Shown one piece after another: positions 22,103-33,900 of a stretch of 64,000 nucleotides of DNA. A program made the translations under genes and the position numbers. Each line of letters starts with the position of its first letter. Positions within the stretch are counted from its first letter, which is position 1. A model generated the notes under the pieces. That model was not told the DNA's origin, did not search any database, and worked only from the letters and a program-made list of their open reading frames with translations. This DNA comes from Micractinium sp. NFX-FRZ (taxonomy: Eukaryota; Chlorophyta; Trebouxiophyceae; Chlorellales; Chlorellaceae): assembly GCA_029339195.1 (NCBI GenBank), contig JAPTJF010000043.1:62001-126000 (forward strand). Reading direction: 5' to 3'.

Positions 22103-23007
22103 TCAGGAGGCGGGCTTGCGGAAGAGCAGCATGGGCCTGTCAAACCCGGCCGCGCTCTCCTCCACCCCCAGCCGCTTCACCAGCTTGAAGCCCAGCTCGT
22201 GACACAGGTAGTCTGAGAAGCCGTCGGGGCGCAGGCGCAGCTCCTCCTGCCTGCAAGTACAAGAGGTGGGAGGGCCAAGTGGTGAGTTTGATGTGATGTA
22301 GAACTCAGGCAGAGAGAGGGAGCAGGGGGAGAGAGAGGGAGCAGGGAGAGGGAGAGGCACCAGTCAGAAACGAGGCAGAGTAGGTGGCCGTTGCTGGTAC
22401 GGGCCGCAGCGCAGGTGGGGTGCGCTGGTGGGGTGCACTGCAGGTGGCCTGGTCTGGCCCGCTCCAAGCCAGGGGCACCCCCTGCCGCCACACCTGCCCC
22501 GCCTCCTCACGGCCCTCTCCCCTGCCTCCTGAGAAACTTTGCAGCTGCCCCCTCATCTCCCCACCGCCCCGCTCGCCTGTGGAAGAAGGAGCCTGGGGGC
22601 GCCTGGTCGCGCCGCACCTTGTTGGCGGCCGCCCGGTACGAGCTCCACGGCTGGGGCTCCAGCAGCAGCAGGCCGCCGCGCGCGAGGGCGCGGTGGAAGG
22701 AGGCAAACAGCGCCTTGAGGCCGTCGTCGCCGCGGTTGAGGTGGATCCACTTGGTGACGCTGCAGGGGGGCGGCGGAGGGGGAGATGTGCGAGGGCGTTC
22801 AGGCAGGGGCAAAGGGAGAAGCCCGGGGTGAGAGGGGGGAAAGGGTGGTTGGGGCAGGGGCGCTAAGGCGAGCCTATGGTGGCTGGCTGGCTGGCTACTG
22901 TAGCAGAGGCGAGGGCAGGGGCGAGGGCAGGGGTGGCGTGCAGGTGTGGCATATGCAGCGGGCCCAGCTGTAACCCCGCCCCTGCATACCCCTCCCGGCA
23001 GCAGCCC

Positions 23008-23041
<34 letters not shown>

Positions 23042-25609
23042 CCTCTGCAACTCCTACACCTCGGCCGCACCTAAGCAGCAGTCCCTGCCCAAGCCGCCCT
23101 CCTCGCCCCTCGCTCACCGCACAACCAGCACCCACACCTCCTCCCCGCCCCGCTCCCACCCTCCTCCAGTGACTCCGCCTCGCCTGAAGCACGTGATGGT
23201 GTCCAAGCCGCCCTCCTGCGCCCTCGCCCACCCCACACCCAGTACACACAAGCCCCTCCCTGTCCTCTTCAAGAACAGTTCTAAAGCACTTCCCACCTCA
23301 GGCATGTGATGGTGTCCAGGCTGCCCTCCTGCGCCTCACTCTCCACAAAGTCGGCGCACACAAACCGCGTCTGCGCCAGCGAGGCGGCCGCGCCGCGCGC
23401 CGCCTTGCGCTCGTCAGCCGGCACCCCCGCGCGCCGCACCTCGCGCACACGCTCGGCGGCAGCGCCCCGCAGGTCCCGCAGGTGCCTGCAGCAGCAGTGG
23501 GTCACAGCGGGATGGTGGAAGGGGCACAGCAGTGGGGTGGAAGGGGGCGGCAGCAGGCAAAGCGTGCACGGGTGTTGTTGTTGGGGGGGCGGGGCTGCCA
23601 CAGGTATGCTTGGCCTTGGTTGCCTCCGTAATTGAAGAGCAAATTGAGCCACACAATATGCCACACACAGGCGCACACACCAGGCTGCCATCAGTGTTGC
23701 ACGGCCAGCACGCTCTGCTGCCACCTGTTCCCACCCAACATCTGTGCAACATTGTTGATTCTCCCGGCTGTTGGTCCCACCTGCAGGCGCGCGCCACCAG
23801 GCTGCCGTCAATGTCCACGCCCAGCATGCTGCGTGGGTGGAAGCGCTGCACAAGCGCCAGCGTGACCACCCCCTCGTTGCACCCCACATCCAGGCAGCGC
23901 CGCCGCGCAAACCACTTGCGCTCAAAGGCGCACAAGCGGGGGTCCTCAGGCTGTGCCTGCTGCTGTGCCTGCTGCGCCTGCTGTTGCTGCGCCTGCTGCC
24001 CAGCCTGCTGCCCAGCCTCGCTGCCGCCAGGCTCGCCCGCAATCCCGCTGCCACTCGGCTCGCTGCCGTTCCCGCTGGCGGTGCTGCCGCTGGGGGCGGG
24101 AAGGGTGCCGAAGAAGCGGTAGCCGTAGTACCGGTGATAGTTGCCGTGGACAAAGGGGCGGCGGTGCGCGCGGCGGCTGCCGCCGGCGCCTCCGGCATCC
24201 TCGCCCGCCGCCACGTCAGCATCTGCCACGTCAGCCTCCTCCTCCACCGCCGCCTCCGTGGCTTCCTCTACGCGGGCCTCCCCTGCTGCATCCCCAGGTG
24301 CCGCCACAGAGAGCCCTGGAGATGCCGGGTGCTGCAGCGCTGCCGGGCCGCCATGCTGCACGGCAGCACCCAGATGGGCTGGCGGCGCCAGCTGGGTGCC
24401 GATGAGCAGCGCTGCGGCCGACAGGTCGAAGCGGCAGATGCCAGCTGTCTTGCTGGCCGCCTGTGCAGCCAGTGAGCTGGCCTCCTGATCCATCAGAGCC
24501 TGTCTCAACAGGGCTGCTACTGCCGAAGAGTCCTGCTGCTGTGCCTGCTGTGCCTGCTGCTGTGCCGTGGCCGCAGCAACGTCCGCGTGCGCTCCTGCTG
24601 CCGCAGCCGCCGGCTGTGCGCACTCGAGCGCCACTGGCTGCCACACAAGCAGGGGACCTGTTGCACCCCCTGCTGCCGCTGCGGGAGCTCCCACAGGGAA
24701 CACCGCCTGGCCCAGATGGCTCAGTGGCTGCCAGGCGAGAATGTGAGCCGGGGCCACTGCCGCCGGAACTGCCACCCCGCTTGCTGCCGCTGCCGCTGCC
24801 ACCGCCGCTGCTGCTGCTGCGGTTGCGCTTGCTGGGGCGGGGGCAAAGGCCTCCCCTGAGATCTCGCTGATCTGAGCCAGCTGCTGCACCGGCTGGGCAG
24901 CGGGCACAGCAAGCGCTGCAGAGCTGGTGTGGGTGTCAACAGAGCCGGCGCCCGCCGGAGAGGTCCAGCCGCCGGCACGCCGCTGCCGCTTGGCGCCGCT
25001 GCAGGGTGGCTGCCGCTGCTGCTGCCCGCCTGGTTGCCACTGCTGCCCGCCCTGCTGCCGCTGCTGGGCGCCCTGCTGCCGGCGCTTGTTCTTGCCCTTG
25101 CCGCGCTGCTTCTGCGATTGCTGCTTCTGCGAGTGTTGCTGCTGCGACTGCTGCTGCTGCTGCTGGGCAGGACGTGCACTCGCTACTGCTGCTGCAGAAG
25201 CTGGGTGGTGCTGCTGTAGGCTGCGCAGGTGCTGCTCGTAGGCCTGCTCTAGCGCATAGTCTTCTGCCGCCTCACTGTGCCCGTGGTTGGAGTCCTGCAA
25301 GCAGAGTTCACATGCAGGCGATGGCTGTGAGAGTGCACTCGGAGTGCCCGCAGCGCTGCCGCCAGCGGTGGCGGCGGCTGCAAGGGCGGCAGCAACAGCG
25401 GTGCCAGATTCTACCGCCTGCTCCGCCGTCTGGCATCAGCAATGCAGAGCCGCCTCTGCTCCCACCTGCGCCACGCCGCTTCGCAGAAGCTTGGCTTTTT
25501 TTTGCCGAAGCAACCGTTTCTGACGCCTGCGCTCTTGTGCAGTCACTTCCTGGCCAGATTCGTCCTGAAAAGCTTGCCAGGAATCGGGGAGGTGCTCAAC
25601 GCTCTCCAT
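22103..25609 (-). CDS. MEPCE: Bin3/MePCE-type RNA 5'-phosphate methyltransferase
   Basis: S-adenosylmethionine-dependent enzyme of the Bin3 family, which methylates the 5' gamma-phosphate of small nuclear RNAs such as 7SK or U6, or RNA 5' monophosphates. Five exons: 25609-25466, 25294-23781, 23485-23297, 22759-22565, 22250-22103; 729 residues. The N-terminal half is basic and Gln-rich (long Q and [12 protein letters not shown] tracts) then Ala-rich. The catalytic part begins at [14 protein letters not shown], with motif [20 protein letters not shown], motif [18 protein letters not shown], and the Bin3 hallmark [18 protein letters not shown] followed by [14 protein letters not shown]. The donor of exon 4 can be GT at 22564 or GC at 22576, both in phase. 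The start was taken at the first ATG of an exon giving [11 protein letters not shown]; exon 2 alone has no ATG. Two introns hold copies of neighbouring exon edges. RNA substrate is not known. Confidence 0.92.
23008..23040. repeat. CAG/CTG triplet array in a Bin3 intron
   Basis: About ten GCA/CAG units inside the third intron of the Bin3 gene; on the transcribed strand it reads CTG. It is non-coding in the exon model. Confidence 0.85.
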
Positions 25610-25949
25610 GCATGCGGCAGTGCAACAAGTTGAATGGCGCTCTGCCTTGTGCTGTCGGGTGGCCACAAAAGGTGTGCACTGTGACCACTGGCGCTAAAGT
25701 TGACGTGTCGAGCGCCGGAAGCACGGAGGGCACCAAACCGAGCACAGCAGGCCTCAGCAGGCGGGGTTCTTGCCGTCGCCCTCGCCTGCTCTCTCGCATT
25801 GTCCAATGGCAGTTGCACTTCTGAGATCAATTGCAGCAGCCTCGGGTCCGCCACGCACCCTTACAGCCCGCTGGCCTGTGGCTCTCCCGCTCTCGCGCGT
25901 CCGAGCGCCCGGCTGCCCGCCAACGAATGGTGGTCGGCCAGAAGCGAGC
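25610..25949. promoter_or_regulatory. Shared divergent promoter region: Bin3 (-) / FHIT (+)
   Basis: 340 bp between two predicted start codons facing away from each other. GC-rich, without a clear TATA box. Bidirectional promoter by position only. Confidence 0.45.
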
Positions 25950-27519
25950 ATGAGCATGTGCAGTGCAGCAGCCACGGAGTTCAAGGTGTGCTGAGCCCTG
26001 GGCCCACTAAGGCGGGGGTGGCGGCAGCCGGCAGCGGCTCTCGTGCAGCCGCCAAGCGAGCAGTCGAGCGCTTGACAACCCATTTCCCCCCTTTCCCTGG
26101 GTCCAGGAATACTTCTTCGGGCCGTGGAAGATCGACGCCGACGAGGTCTTTGTCACCTCCCCACACTGCTTTGCCTTTGGTGCGCCCGCCACCGCCGCCT
26201 CACATGAGCTGACTACAGTGCCCAGCACCACTTCAATCGGTGGTTCCATCTATGAGCTCCTTTGGGGCAGTCGTGCACCAGCCTCCCTCCCCGGTCAGAT
26301 ATCCCTGTTGAGATGTCAGCAATGCACCCACCAGCCAAACGGCCGATATGCTGATTACCATACAGTCGACCCAGCCTTCTTCGCGCCCCGCCCTGCGCGC
26401 AGTGAACCTAAAGCCAGTTGTGCCGGGCCACGTGCTGGTGTCCCCCAAGCGCGTCGTGGTGAGTCTCCATTCAAAGCTTGTGTGCAGTTCGGCTGCGTTG
26501 AGCTGCAGCACGAGGAGGTTGCAGGCCTGCACATCCTGCACCCTCACAGTAGGCTGTGCTGCAGCTCGTCCCACAGCTGCAGGCTCGCTTTGCTGAGCCG
26601 CCGTTGAAACTCTGGCGTGTTGCCTGACCGGCTCTCCACTTCTACCCACTCCTATTCACAGGCCCGCTTTGCTGAGCTGTCACCCGAAGAGGTGGCAGAC
26701 CTGTGGTGCCTGGCACAGCGCGTGGGCGCCGCCGTCGAGCCGCACTTTGGCGCCTCCTCCCTCACGCTCGCCATCCAAGACGGACCGCAGGCGGGGCAGA
26801 CGGTGCCGCACGTGCACGTCCACATCCTGCCCAGGTTGGCTGGGACTGGTGTTGATAGTGGGTAGTATGGGTGGTGAGGTGAGCCTGCCGGCAGACCACC
26901 TTTGTCCACCTACTCTGCTACTGTACCTGGCTGCTGCTTGGTGGTGTAGTGTGCCTGAAACGAGGTGCTCAAACTTGGCTCAATGCTGAGGTCCACGAGT
27001 GCGTCTGTGAAGCATGTAGCTCAGACAATGACCCACCAAAGTGCAGCAATCCCTGGTGGCCTACACAATCACGGCACGGCGTACGACGCACCTATCACGC
27101 AAGCCTGGTGGCCTGATGCATGTCCCTTGTTTGCGTGCTTCGTGCCTGCTGCGTGATTGCAGGAAGCCCGGCGATTTTGAGAAGAACGACGAGGTGTACG
27201 ACGCGATTGACGCGGCCTCGACAGACGCAGCAGAAGCACACAAGTGAGTCCTGGCTTTGGGGTGGGTTGGGACAAGTATGGAAGCTTTGGCGGGGTTGTG
27301 GTGACTTGGCGGGATGCTTGCACCTGGACGCCGAGCGCTCCTCACCCCCCAAGCAAGCATGTGTGTAGTTGCCAGCTGATCATGCCCCCACCACCACCAC
27401 CACCACCACACGCGTGCAGGGAAGCCGGCGAGAAGCTGGACCTGGACGCCGAGCGCAAGGTGCGCACCCCCCAGGAGATGGCGGCAGAGGCGGCGGACTT
27501 GCGCAAGCTCTTCCTCTGA
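25950..27519 (+). CDS. FHIT: FHIT-type HIT hydrolase, bis(5'-adenosyl)-triphosphatase
   Basis: Cleaves diadenosine triphosphate and related nucleotides through a histidine-triad nucleophile; cytosolic. Six exons: 25950-25985, 26107-26179, 26403-26458, 26662-26834, 27163-27243, 27420-27519; 172 residues, in the FHIT range. N-terminal [15 protein letters not shown] and [21 protein letters not shown] match the substrate-binding strands; the triad is [10 protein letters not shown] at about residues 104-113, all three His present. The Fhit-specific C-terminal part ([16 protein letters not shown] and a final helix) distinguishes it from HINT. A second in-frame ATG at 25956 is equally possible as start. 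Introns 3 and 5 hold diverged copies of the following exon. Stop and the next gene's ATG are only 183 bp apart on the same strand. Confidence 0.94.
27388..27411. repeat. CCA triplet array in a FHIT intron
   Basis: About eight CCA units directly before the acceptor of the last FHIT exon, effectively serving as part of its C-rich acceptor tract. Confidence 0.8.
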
Positions 27520-27701
27520 CCTCAGCCATCCCGCTGCCTCTCAAGACGCTCACTGCCTCTCAATTGAGCGTGCTGGGAGCCGCAGCGGACGTAGTGGCCT
27601 GCTGGCCAGCCACAAGCGTTGGCCAGCCAGTCAAGTAGAGAGTCAGAAAGAAAGAGAGTAGAGCAGCAGAGTGGAGCACTAGAGCGTGGCATGCGGCTGG
27701 C

Positions 27702-30249
27702 ATGCTCGCAGCAGCAGCATCGACGGTGGCAATAGCAGCAGCAGTGCCCTTGTACGCAGCTGCGAGCACGGGCGTTGGGGTCGGGGCAGCCTGGCGGTGC
27801 ACCCATCTGCCAGCAGCAGCACCAGTTCCAGCAGCGGCAGCAGCAGCACCACCACTGCAACTTGCTCGGCAGCGGCGGTGCGGCGGCATGAGCAGCGGTT
27901 GCAGCGGGGCTGTCAGAGCAGCCGGCGCTACCAGCGATCGCAGCGGCGGCGGCCGGGAGCGCTGCTGCGGCTATGTGGGGGATGGCTCCCGCCTTGCTGG
28001 GGAGTATCACGATGCAGATTTTGAGTGGGAGGAGCTGGAGGTGGAGGGGAGGGCAGCAGTGGCTCGCCAGCTCAGCGAGCGGGCGGCCCACCTGGCACAG
28101 CAGGCGCAGCAGGCGGCCTGCCAAGAGGAGGCAGCGGCGGCGGCGGCAGGGGTGCTGCCTGTGGCGGGCAGCGGCGGTGTTTGCTGCTATGCGGAGGGGA
28201 GGAATGTTGGCATCAATGGCAGCGGCAGCGAGGACGGCAGCCAGGGCGGCGGCAGCTGGGAGCGCTTCCACGCCACGCACAGCGCGGCACGCTTCTTCAA
28301 AGAGAAGCGGTGGGTCGGGGGCGGGGGGCAACGTTGGTAGTGCGTGCGATATGGGTGATTGAGGTGGGGTGAGGGCTAGCTAGTTGCCTGCGCCAGGTGT
28401 GTCTAATGTTTGAGCTCTTGATCAGCTTTTTTTAATGCCCATCATTCTTGGTGTGTTTACTCCTTCACATGCATACTCCCTCCATATTCGCCTGTGCTCT
28501 CCTGGTGCCTGTGCAGGTACCTGATGCTCGAATTCCCGGCTCTGGCTGTGCAGGACCCCCCGCAGCACATTGCCGAGATTGGGTGCGGCTGCGGCTCAGG
28601 TGGGTGCACCTTGCGCCAGTGGAGCGCAGGCTGGCTGAGGCTAGGGGTGGCTGTTTGCAGCAGAAAAGAATGCAGTTTCAGGGGGAAGTCGTGTTTGGCA
28701 GGGCGGCACACGCTCCTTCCGCCAGCTGTTGACATCATTGGCCCTGCCTGCCCCACCCACACCCCTTCCCCCGCTGCCCTCCCCCTCTCCAGCCCTGCTG
28801 CCGGTGTTGAAAGCCAACCCCACCTGCCACGTCACCGGCTGCGACATCAGCCCTACAGCGCTGCAGCTGCTGCGCCGTGCAGCGGAGCAGGCGGGGGTGG
28901 ACACGGGCCGGATCCGCACGTTCGTCCTGGATGCCTCCTCCGCCCCTGCTGCCGCAGCCGCCCCTGGCAGCGCTGGTGACAGCACAACCGGCAGTGCGCT
29001 CTCCAACAGAGATGAGCACAGCAGCGGCAGTGAAGACAGCAGCGGAGTACAGGGGGGCGGCAACAGCGGCAGTTGTAATAGCAGCAGAGGTGGTAACAGC
29101 GGCAGCAGCGGGGCCAGCGGCAGCCCCATGGCGGGTCTGGGTGCAGACAGCGTGCTGCTGGTCTTCACGCTGTCCGCGCTGCGCCCCGAGGAGCAGCCCG
29201 CCCTGCTGGCGCACGCTTTTGCCGCGCTGCGGCCCGGCGGCCTGCTGCTGTTCAGGTGCGATGGGGTGCCAGCCTCTAGGGAAAGTCTCCCTCCTCGTCC
29301 AAACGTTGCACTTGCTCTGGTGCCTGGCCTGCCCACATGGTGCTATACACATCTAAAGGGAGCAGGCTGGCTCCGCATGTGGCGCCTGCCCATTTGGTTG
29401 CTGCACCCCTCTTGCCCTGCCCACTCTGGGTCCCGCCTCTCTGCTGCGTCCTCATGTGTTGATTAGTGTGTGCATGCATGGTGCAGGGACTATGGGTTGT
29501 ACGACATGGCGCAGCTGCGCTTCCCGGGGTCCCAGCTGCTGGGAGAGAGCCTGTACCTGCGCAGGTGAGCCCCGTACTGCCAGCTGCTGTGGGAGCATCG
29601 CCACTTCTGCAAGTGCATGGGCTTGTTTGCTGGGGAGACGGACATTGTACTGGCAGGTGTTGGGGCAAACATCCTCACCCCGCACGTCTGGAGCGGTTGC
29701 CGGCAGGTGCGCACGAAGGTAGCGACTGGGGCGCAGGCCACGCTTGCACTTGCCATGCCTGTCGCATGCGTGCTGCAGGCTGCCTGCTTCTTATGCCTGC
29801 AGCCGCCACCAAATGCCTTCACCACCCCTCTGGCTCGCCTGCTGCGCTCCCATTCTCCTGCCGTAGCGAGGGCACGCTGGCTTACTTCTTCAGCACCCAG
29901 GCTCTCACTTGTTTGATGGCGGATGCCGGGTTTGAGAAGGTGGAGTGCCAGTACGCGCGCGTGCAGGTGAATGATGTCCAGTGGAATGGAGCAGGTGTCA
30001 TGGAATGCAGGGGAGCAGCGGGAGCGGTGATGGGCAGAGGTGTTGGGTGGTGAGGTGGGTCGGGGCAGAGGCGAGAAGGCGGCACGCCGGGGTTTGCCAT
30101 GCTGTGCTCAGGGCAGCATGCTCATCCGGCCCCCGCTGCCTGACCCTTGACCCTGACAGGTTCGCAACCGGAAGGACGCCACCGTCATGCGACGAGTGTT
30201 TGTACATGGCGTGTTCCAGAAGCCGGAGGCCCCAGTGGAGGCGGCGTGA
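27702..30249 (+). CDS. METTL2/6/8-type tRNA 3-methylcytidine methyltransferase
   Basis: S-adenosylmethionine-dependent enzyme of the Trm140/METTL2-6-8 family, which makes m3C32 in tRNA-Thr, -Arg or -Ser. Six exons: 27702-28309, 28517-28599, 28793-29255, 29487-29564, 29867-29966, 30160-30249; 473 residues. Residues 1-100 are Ala-rich (possible organelle targeting; a later ATG at 27888 is the alternative start). Family landmarks: WERFHATHSAARFFKEKRYL, motif I HIAEIGCGCGSALLPVL, HVTGCDISPTALQLL, VLLVFTLSALRPEEQPALL, GGLLLFRDYGLYDMAQLRF and the ending RKDATVMRRVFVHGVFQKPE. A Ser/Gly/Asn-rich insert of about 70 residues splits the Rossmann domain after FVLDASS, where the family has about 15. No exon-edge copies were found. 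Which tRNA it modifies cannot be read from sequence. Confidence 0.9.
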
Positions 30250-30955
30250 GCTACGAGCAGTTGGGCGCTGCGCGCTGGGCCAGCAGCACACCGGCAGCTC
30301 AGCACTACACAGCCTGTGAGCCTGTGGCATGGCTATTCTGCTAGTACACACCGATGAATTGTGATGATATTGGTTCCAGCCGTACTGTGTGGCCGCAAGT
30401 GCCGAACACAGTGCAAGTGTCGGGTGCCCGCCAAGTGGCGGCCAAGTGGCGGCGGCATGAGCTGCAGGGTCACTACCAAAAAGGGCCGCTCGATCCACCA
30501 ATTGTCCCGGCTATCTGGGTAGTGCTCCAGCGCTCCCTGGCTGGCTTCGAGAGCCAAGCGCGCACACGCTTTCAATTTTCGCCTGAGAGGCCGCCCGGTT
30601 TGGCATATCCAGACACGCCGTGCGCCTCAGATCTTGAGCGGGTGGCGACAGTGCGGGGTGAGTAGCGGCGCAGCGGCCTCAGGCTGCCTGTGGGCGAGGG
30701 GCGGCGGCAACACCCGAGGCGGCCTGCGCTGGTGGGCGGGAGGAACGAGGCGGCGGCAGCTGCAGCCCCTGCGGCTGCGCCTAGGCAGGAACAGTGGCAG
30801 ATCCAGATATTATGTGCCGTACCACATGCTGGCAGCACACTTCCTAAGTCGATTTGCCTGTCGCCGTGCAGGTGCCCACGAGAGTGCTGCCCCGCAGGGT
30901 GGCTTGCTCCTAGGAAGCGGGGCAACCTCAGCTGCGGTGGGCCTTACCATATACA
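30250..30955 (+). promoter_or_regulatory. METTL 3' UTR and MSH3 upstream region
   Basis: About 700 bp between same-strand genes. It contains no convincing gene; open frames are short and Arg/Pro/Gly-rich. The right half should hold the MSH3 promoter. No TGTAA was found after the methyltransferase stop and no TATA box before MSH3. Confidence 0.4.
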
Positions 30956-33900
30956 ATGGCTCCCAAGAAGGCCTCCGCCCTCAAGGGGCAGAGGCCCATC
31001 ACTGGCTTCTTTGTCAGCAAGTCCCCTCCACCTGCCACAGCAGCATCAGCAGCGGCAGCAGCGGCAGGGGAGTCTGTTGGGGGAGCGGTGTCGGCTGGGA
31101 CAGCGGATGCCTGCGCCTCGCCCCCGCCTGCCAAGCGGCAGCGGATCCAAAAGGTGCCGTCCGGCGGCGCTGCGGCCGACGCCTCCCTGCCGGCCGACGC
31201 CTGCCAAGCGGCAGCTGCGGCGCCGGCAGCTGCCCCCAGGGCACCCCGTGCGCCCGCAAGCACCAGCACCCCTGCTGACTCACGGCAGGGTCTGCGAGAG
31301 AAGCTGGGGGTGGCTCCGGGCGGGGCCAACGGCGGCAGCAGCAGTGGCGGGGCCAGGGGCGCGGGCTCGGCAAAGGCGGCATCGGCCGCTGCGCCCGCTG
31401 CGGCAGGGGCGCGGCAGCAGGGGCCCATTGAGCCCGCTTACGTCACAGACCCCTCCCTCCCGCTCACGGCTCAGGAGCGGGCCAAGCTGACGCCGCTCGA
31501 AGCGCAGGTGACCTTCTGCCTTGCTCTGCCCGCCCGCCTGCTGCATTGACCTGCTCTGCTTTGCCAGCCCGGCCCCTTCTTTGACCGGGTTGCTTTTGTG
31601 CTTGACAGGCCACTGTTCACTTCCCGCAGCAACGCGCCGTGCTGCTGCAGCTGTCCTCAGCTGTTGACATCATCACTGCCCTGGTTGGCTGGCTAGATTT
31701 CGGCTGCGCCCCTGAACGCATGCCGTCCCCATCCCTGCCTGCCTGCCTCCCCCCTCTCGCCCTACCTGCCCACCTGCCTGCGCATGTGGCTGCCCTGCCT
31801 CCCCCCCTGTTGCCCTGGGTCAGGTGGTGGACCTGAAGCGGGCGCACCCGGGGGTGCTGCTGTGCATCGAGGTGGGCTACAAGATGAAGTTCTACGGCGC
31901 AGACGCAGAGACAGGTGGGTTTAAGCTGTTGTTGAGCTTGCGATGGCTGATCAGTGCAGTGCTGCTTGTGCATCACAGCGGAATCCAGAGTGAAGTGTCA
32001 CGGCGCAGGCGCCGAGCCAGGTGGGCTGTTGAGTGCGCTGCTGTTGCGGATGGTGCAATGCTGTTGAGCCGGGTGGCCAGCCCAGCCAGCAGCATGCCAC
32101 GGCCCCCTGCATGCCCTTCCCTGCCTCCCAACCCTATGACTTGGTTCATTCACGACACACACACGCCTTGCTTGTGGCCCCCCGCCTCCCACCCTGTGGT
32201 ACCGCAGCCTCCCGCATCCTGGGCATCTACAGCTACCAGGACCGCCACTTCCTGACGGCGGGCGTCCCCATGCCGCGCCTGCACTACCACGTGCGCCGCC
32301 TGGTGCTGGCAGGAAACAAGGTGGGCCGGCATGCGGGGCGCGGTCGCCTGATTGCCTTTTGCCTGCGCCTTTCGGCACGCCCATTCTGGCTCTGAAGTGC
32401 TCCAGACTTTTCAACAGCTCTGCGCTGCATGAATTAGGCAGGAAGGCAGGGGCCCATAATCCACCCCATGTGATGTGGCATTCACCCAGTCCTGTGTGTG
32501 ATGTGATACCGTGTGCACCGCAGGTGGGCTTTGCGCTGCAGGTGGATGGCCAGTCCTCGCCCTGCCTCTGCCCCTCCATGGGGTGCCTCTTCTCCTCCCG
32601 CATGATGCTGTGCATGCTGACCTGCCCCTCATGCCCTCCCAACCTCTGCAGGTGGGCATCGTGCGCCAAGTGGAGACGGCCGCCATCAAGAAGGCGGGGG
32701 ACAACAAGAGCGGGCCCTTTGAGCGCCGCCTCACCGCACTCTACACGCGCAGCACGCTGGAGGTGAGGGTGTTGGGGTTTTGGGGACGTTCTAGCTCTGT
32801 AGGTCGGTAGATAGCGGTGGCTGTGCTCTGAGCGCCGCCTGGCCTAGCCGCACCCTGCATGCATCACGCTGCAACAGGTGGAAACCAAGGCGGCATCATC
32901 AGTGGGGTGAGGAGGCACCAGGTCCTGCCCAGGAGACCTGTGTTGCGGGTGGCCAGTGCTGCTGGTGTCCGCCGGGTGGGCGGGACATGCAGGCGTGGTG
33001 GGCGGGACATGCAGGCGTGCATAGGGCAGACCACTCTGCATTGCACACTTCAAGGTGTGCCGGCTGACTGCTGCTGCTGCTGCCCTGCTGTCGCCGCCTC
33101 GCCCTGTTTGCTGTTCAGGCCGGGGAGATGGGCGGGTTGTGCGACGCGCCCGGCGACGACGAAGACGAGGAGCAGGAGGAGGGCGGTGCGGGGCCCGGCG
33201 CTGCCACCGCTGCTGGCGCCGCCGGCAGCGCCGGTGCATTAGCTGCCAGCCGCCTGCTGGCCAGGCGCGCCCGCGACGCCGCCCTGCTGCAGGACCAGCA
33301 GAGCAGCAGCTACCTGGTGTGCTGCGTGGAGCAGCCTGCCAGCGGCGGCGGCGGCGGTGGGGGCACGGCAGAGGCGCCGCATGCTGTGGAGGTGGGCCTC
33401 GTGGCGGTGGAGACAAGCACCGGCGCCGTGCTGTATGCCCAGTTCAGGTACGGGCGCTGCTCTCCTTCCCTCTAAAGCTGTGTCGGCCGTTTCGTGGCGG
33501 CCAGAGAAGCGCAATGCCGCCGTCTGCCTGGCGCATGCATGGCCTGCCAGTCCTGCATCTCCTCCCCGCTGCCCCGCACGGACTGCCTTGCTGCGGCATG
33601 AGCTGGGGGGCCGCCTGCTTGTGTGCCCACCCTGCTCCTCTGCCCCTTCGCTCACCCCTCCTCCGCCCCTCCTCCCCCTCTCTTGTTGTCACCTCTCTCC
33701 TTACAGGGACGGCCTCATGCGGCAGGAGCTGGAGGGGCGCCTGCTGTTTGCCCGCCCCGCTGAGCTGCTGCTAGCAGAGCCAGCTTCTGCTGAGACGCGG
33801 CGGCTGTGTGAGAACCTGGGGGAAGCCCTGGGCAGCGCACCCCGCCTGGAGACTGCACCCGCCGGCAAGTATGGCGGCAGCGGCAGGGGTGGCAGCGGCG

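Noticed and set aside
23008..23040. Array-like triplets as a CRISPR array
   Set aside because: Simple trinucleotide repeat without spacers in a eukaryotic intron.
25006..25824. 272-codon plus-strand frame rich in Ala and Cys
   Set aside because: Mirror of the CAG-rich Bin3 exon; the minus strand has the conserved protein.
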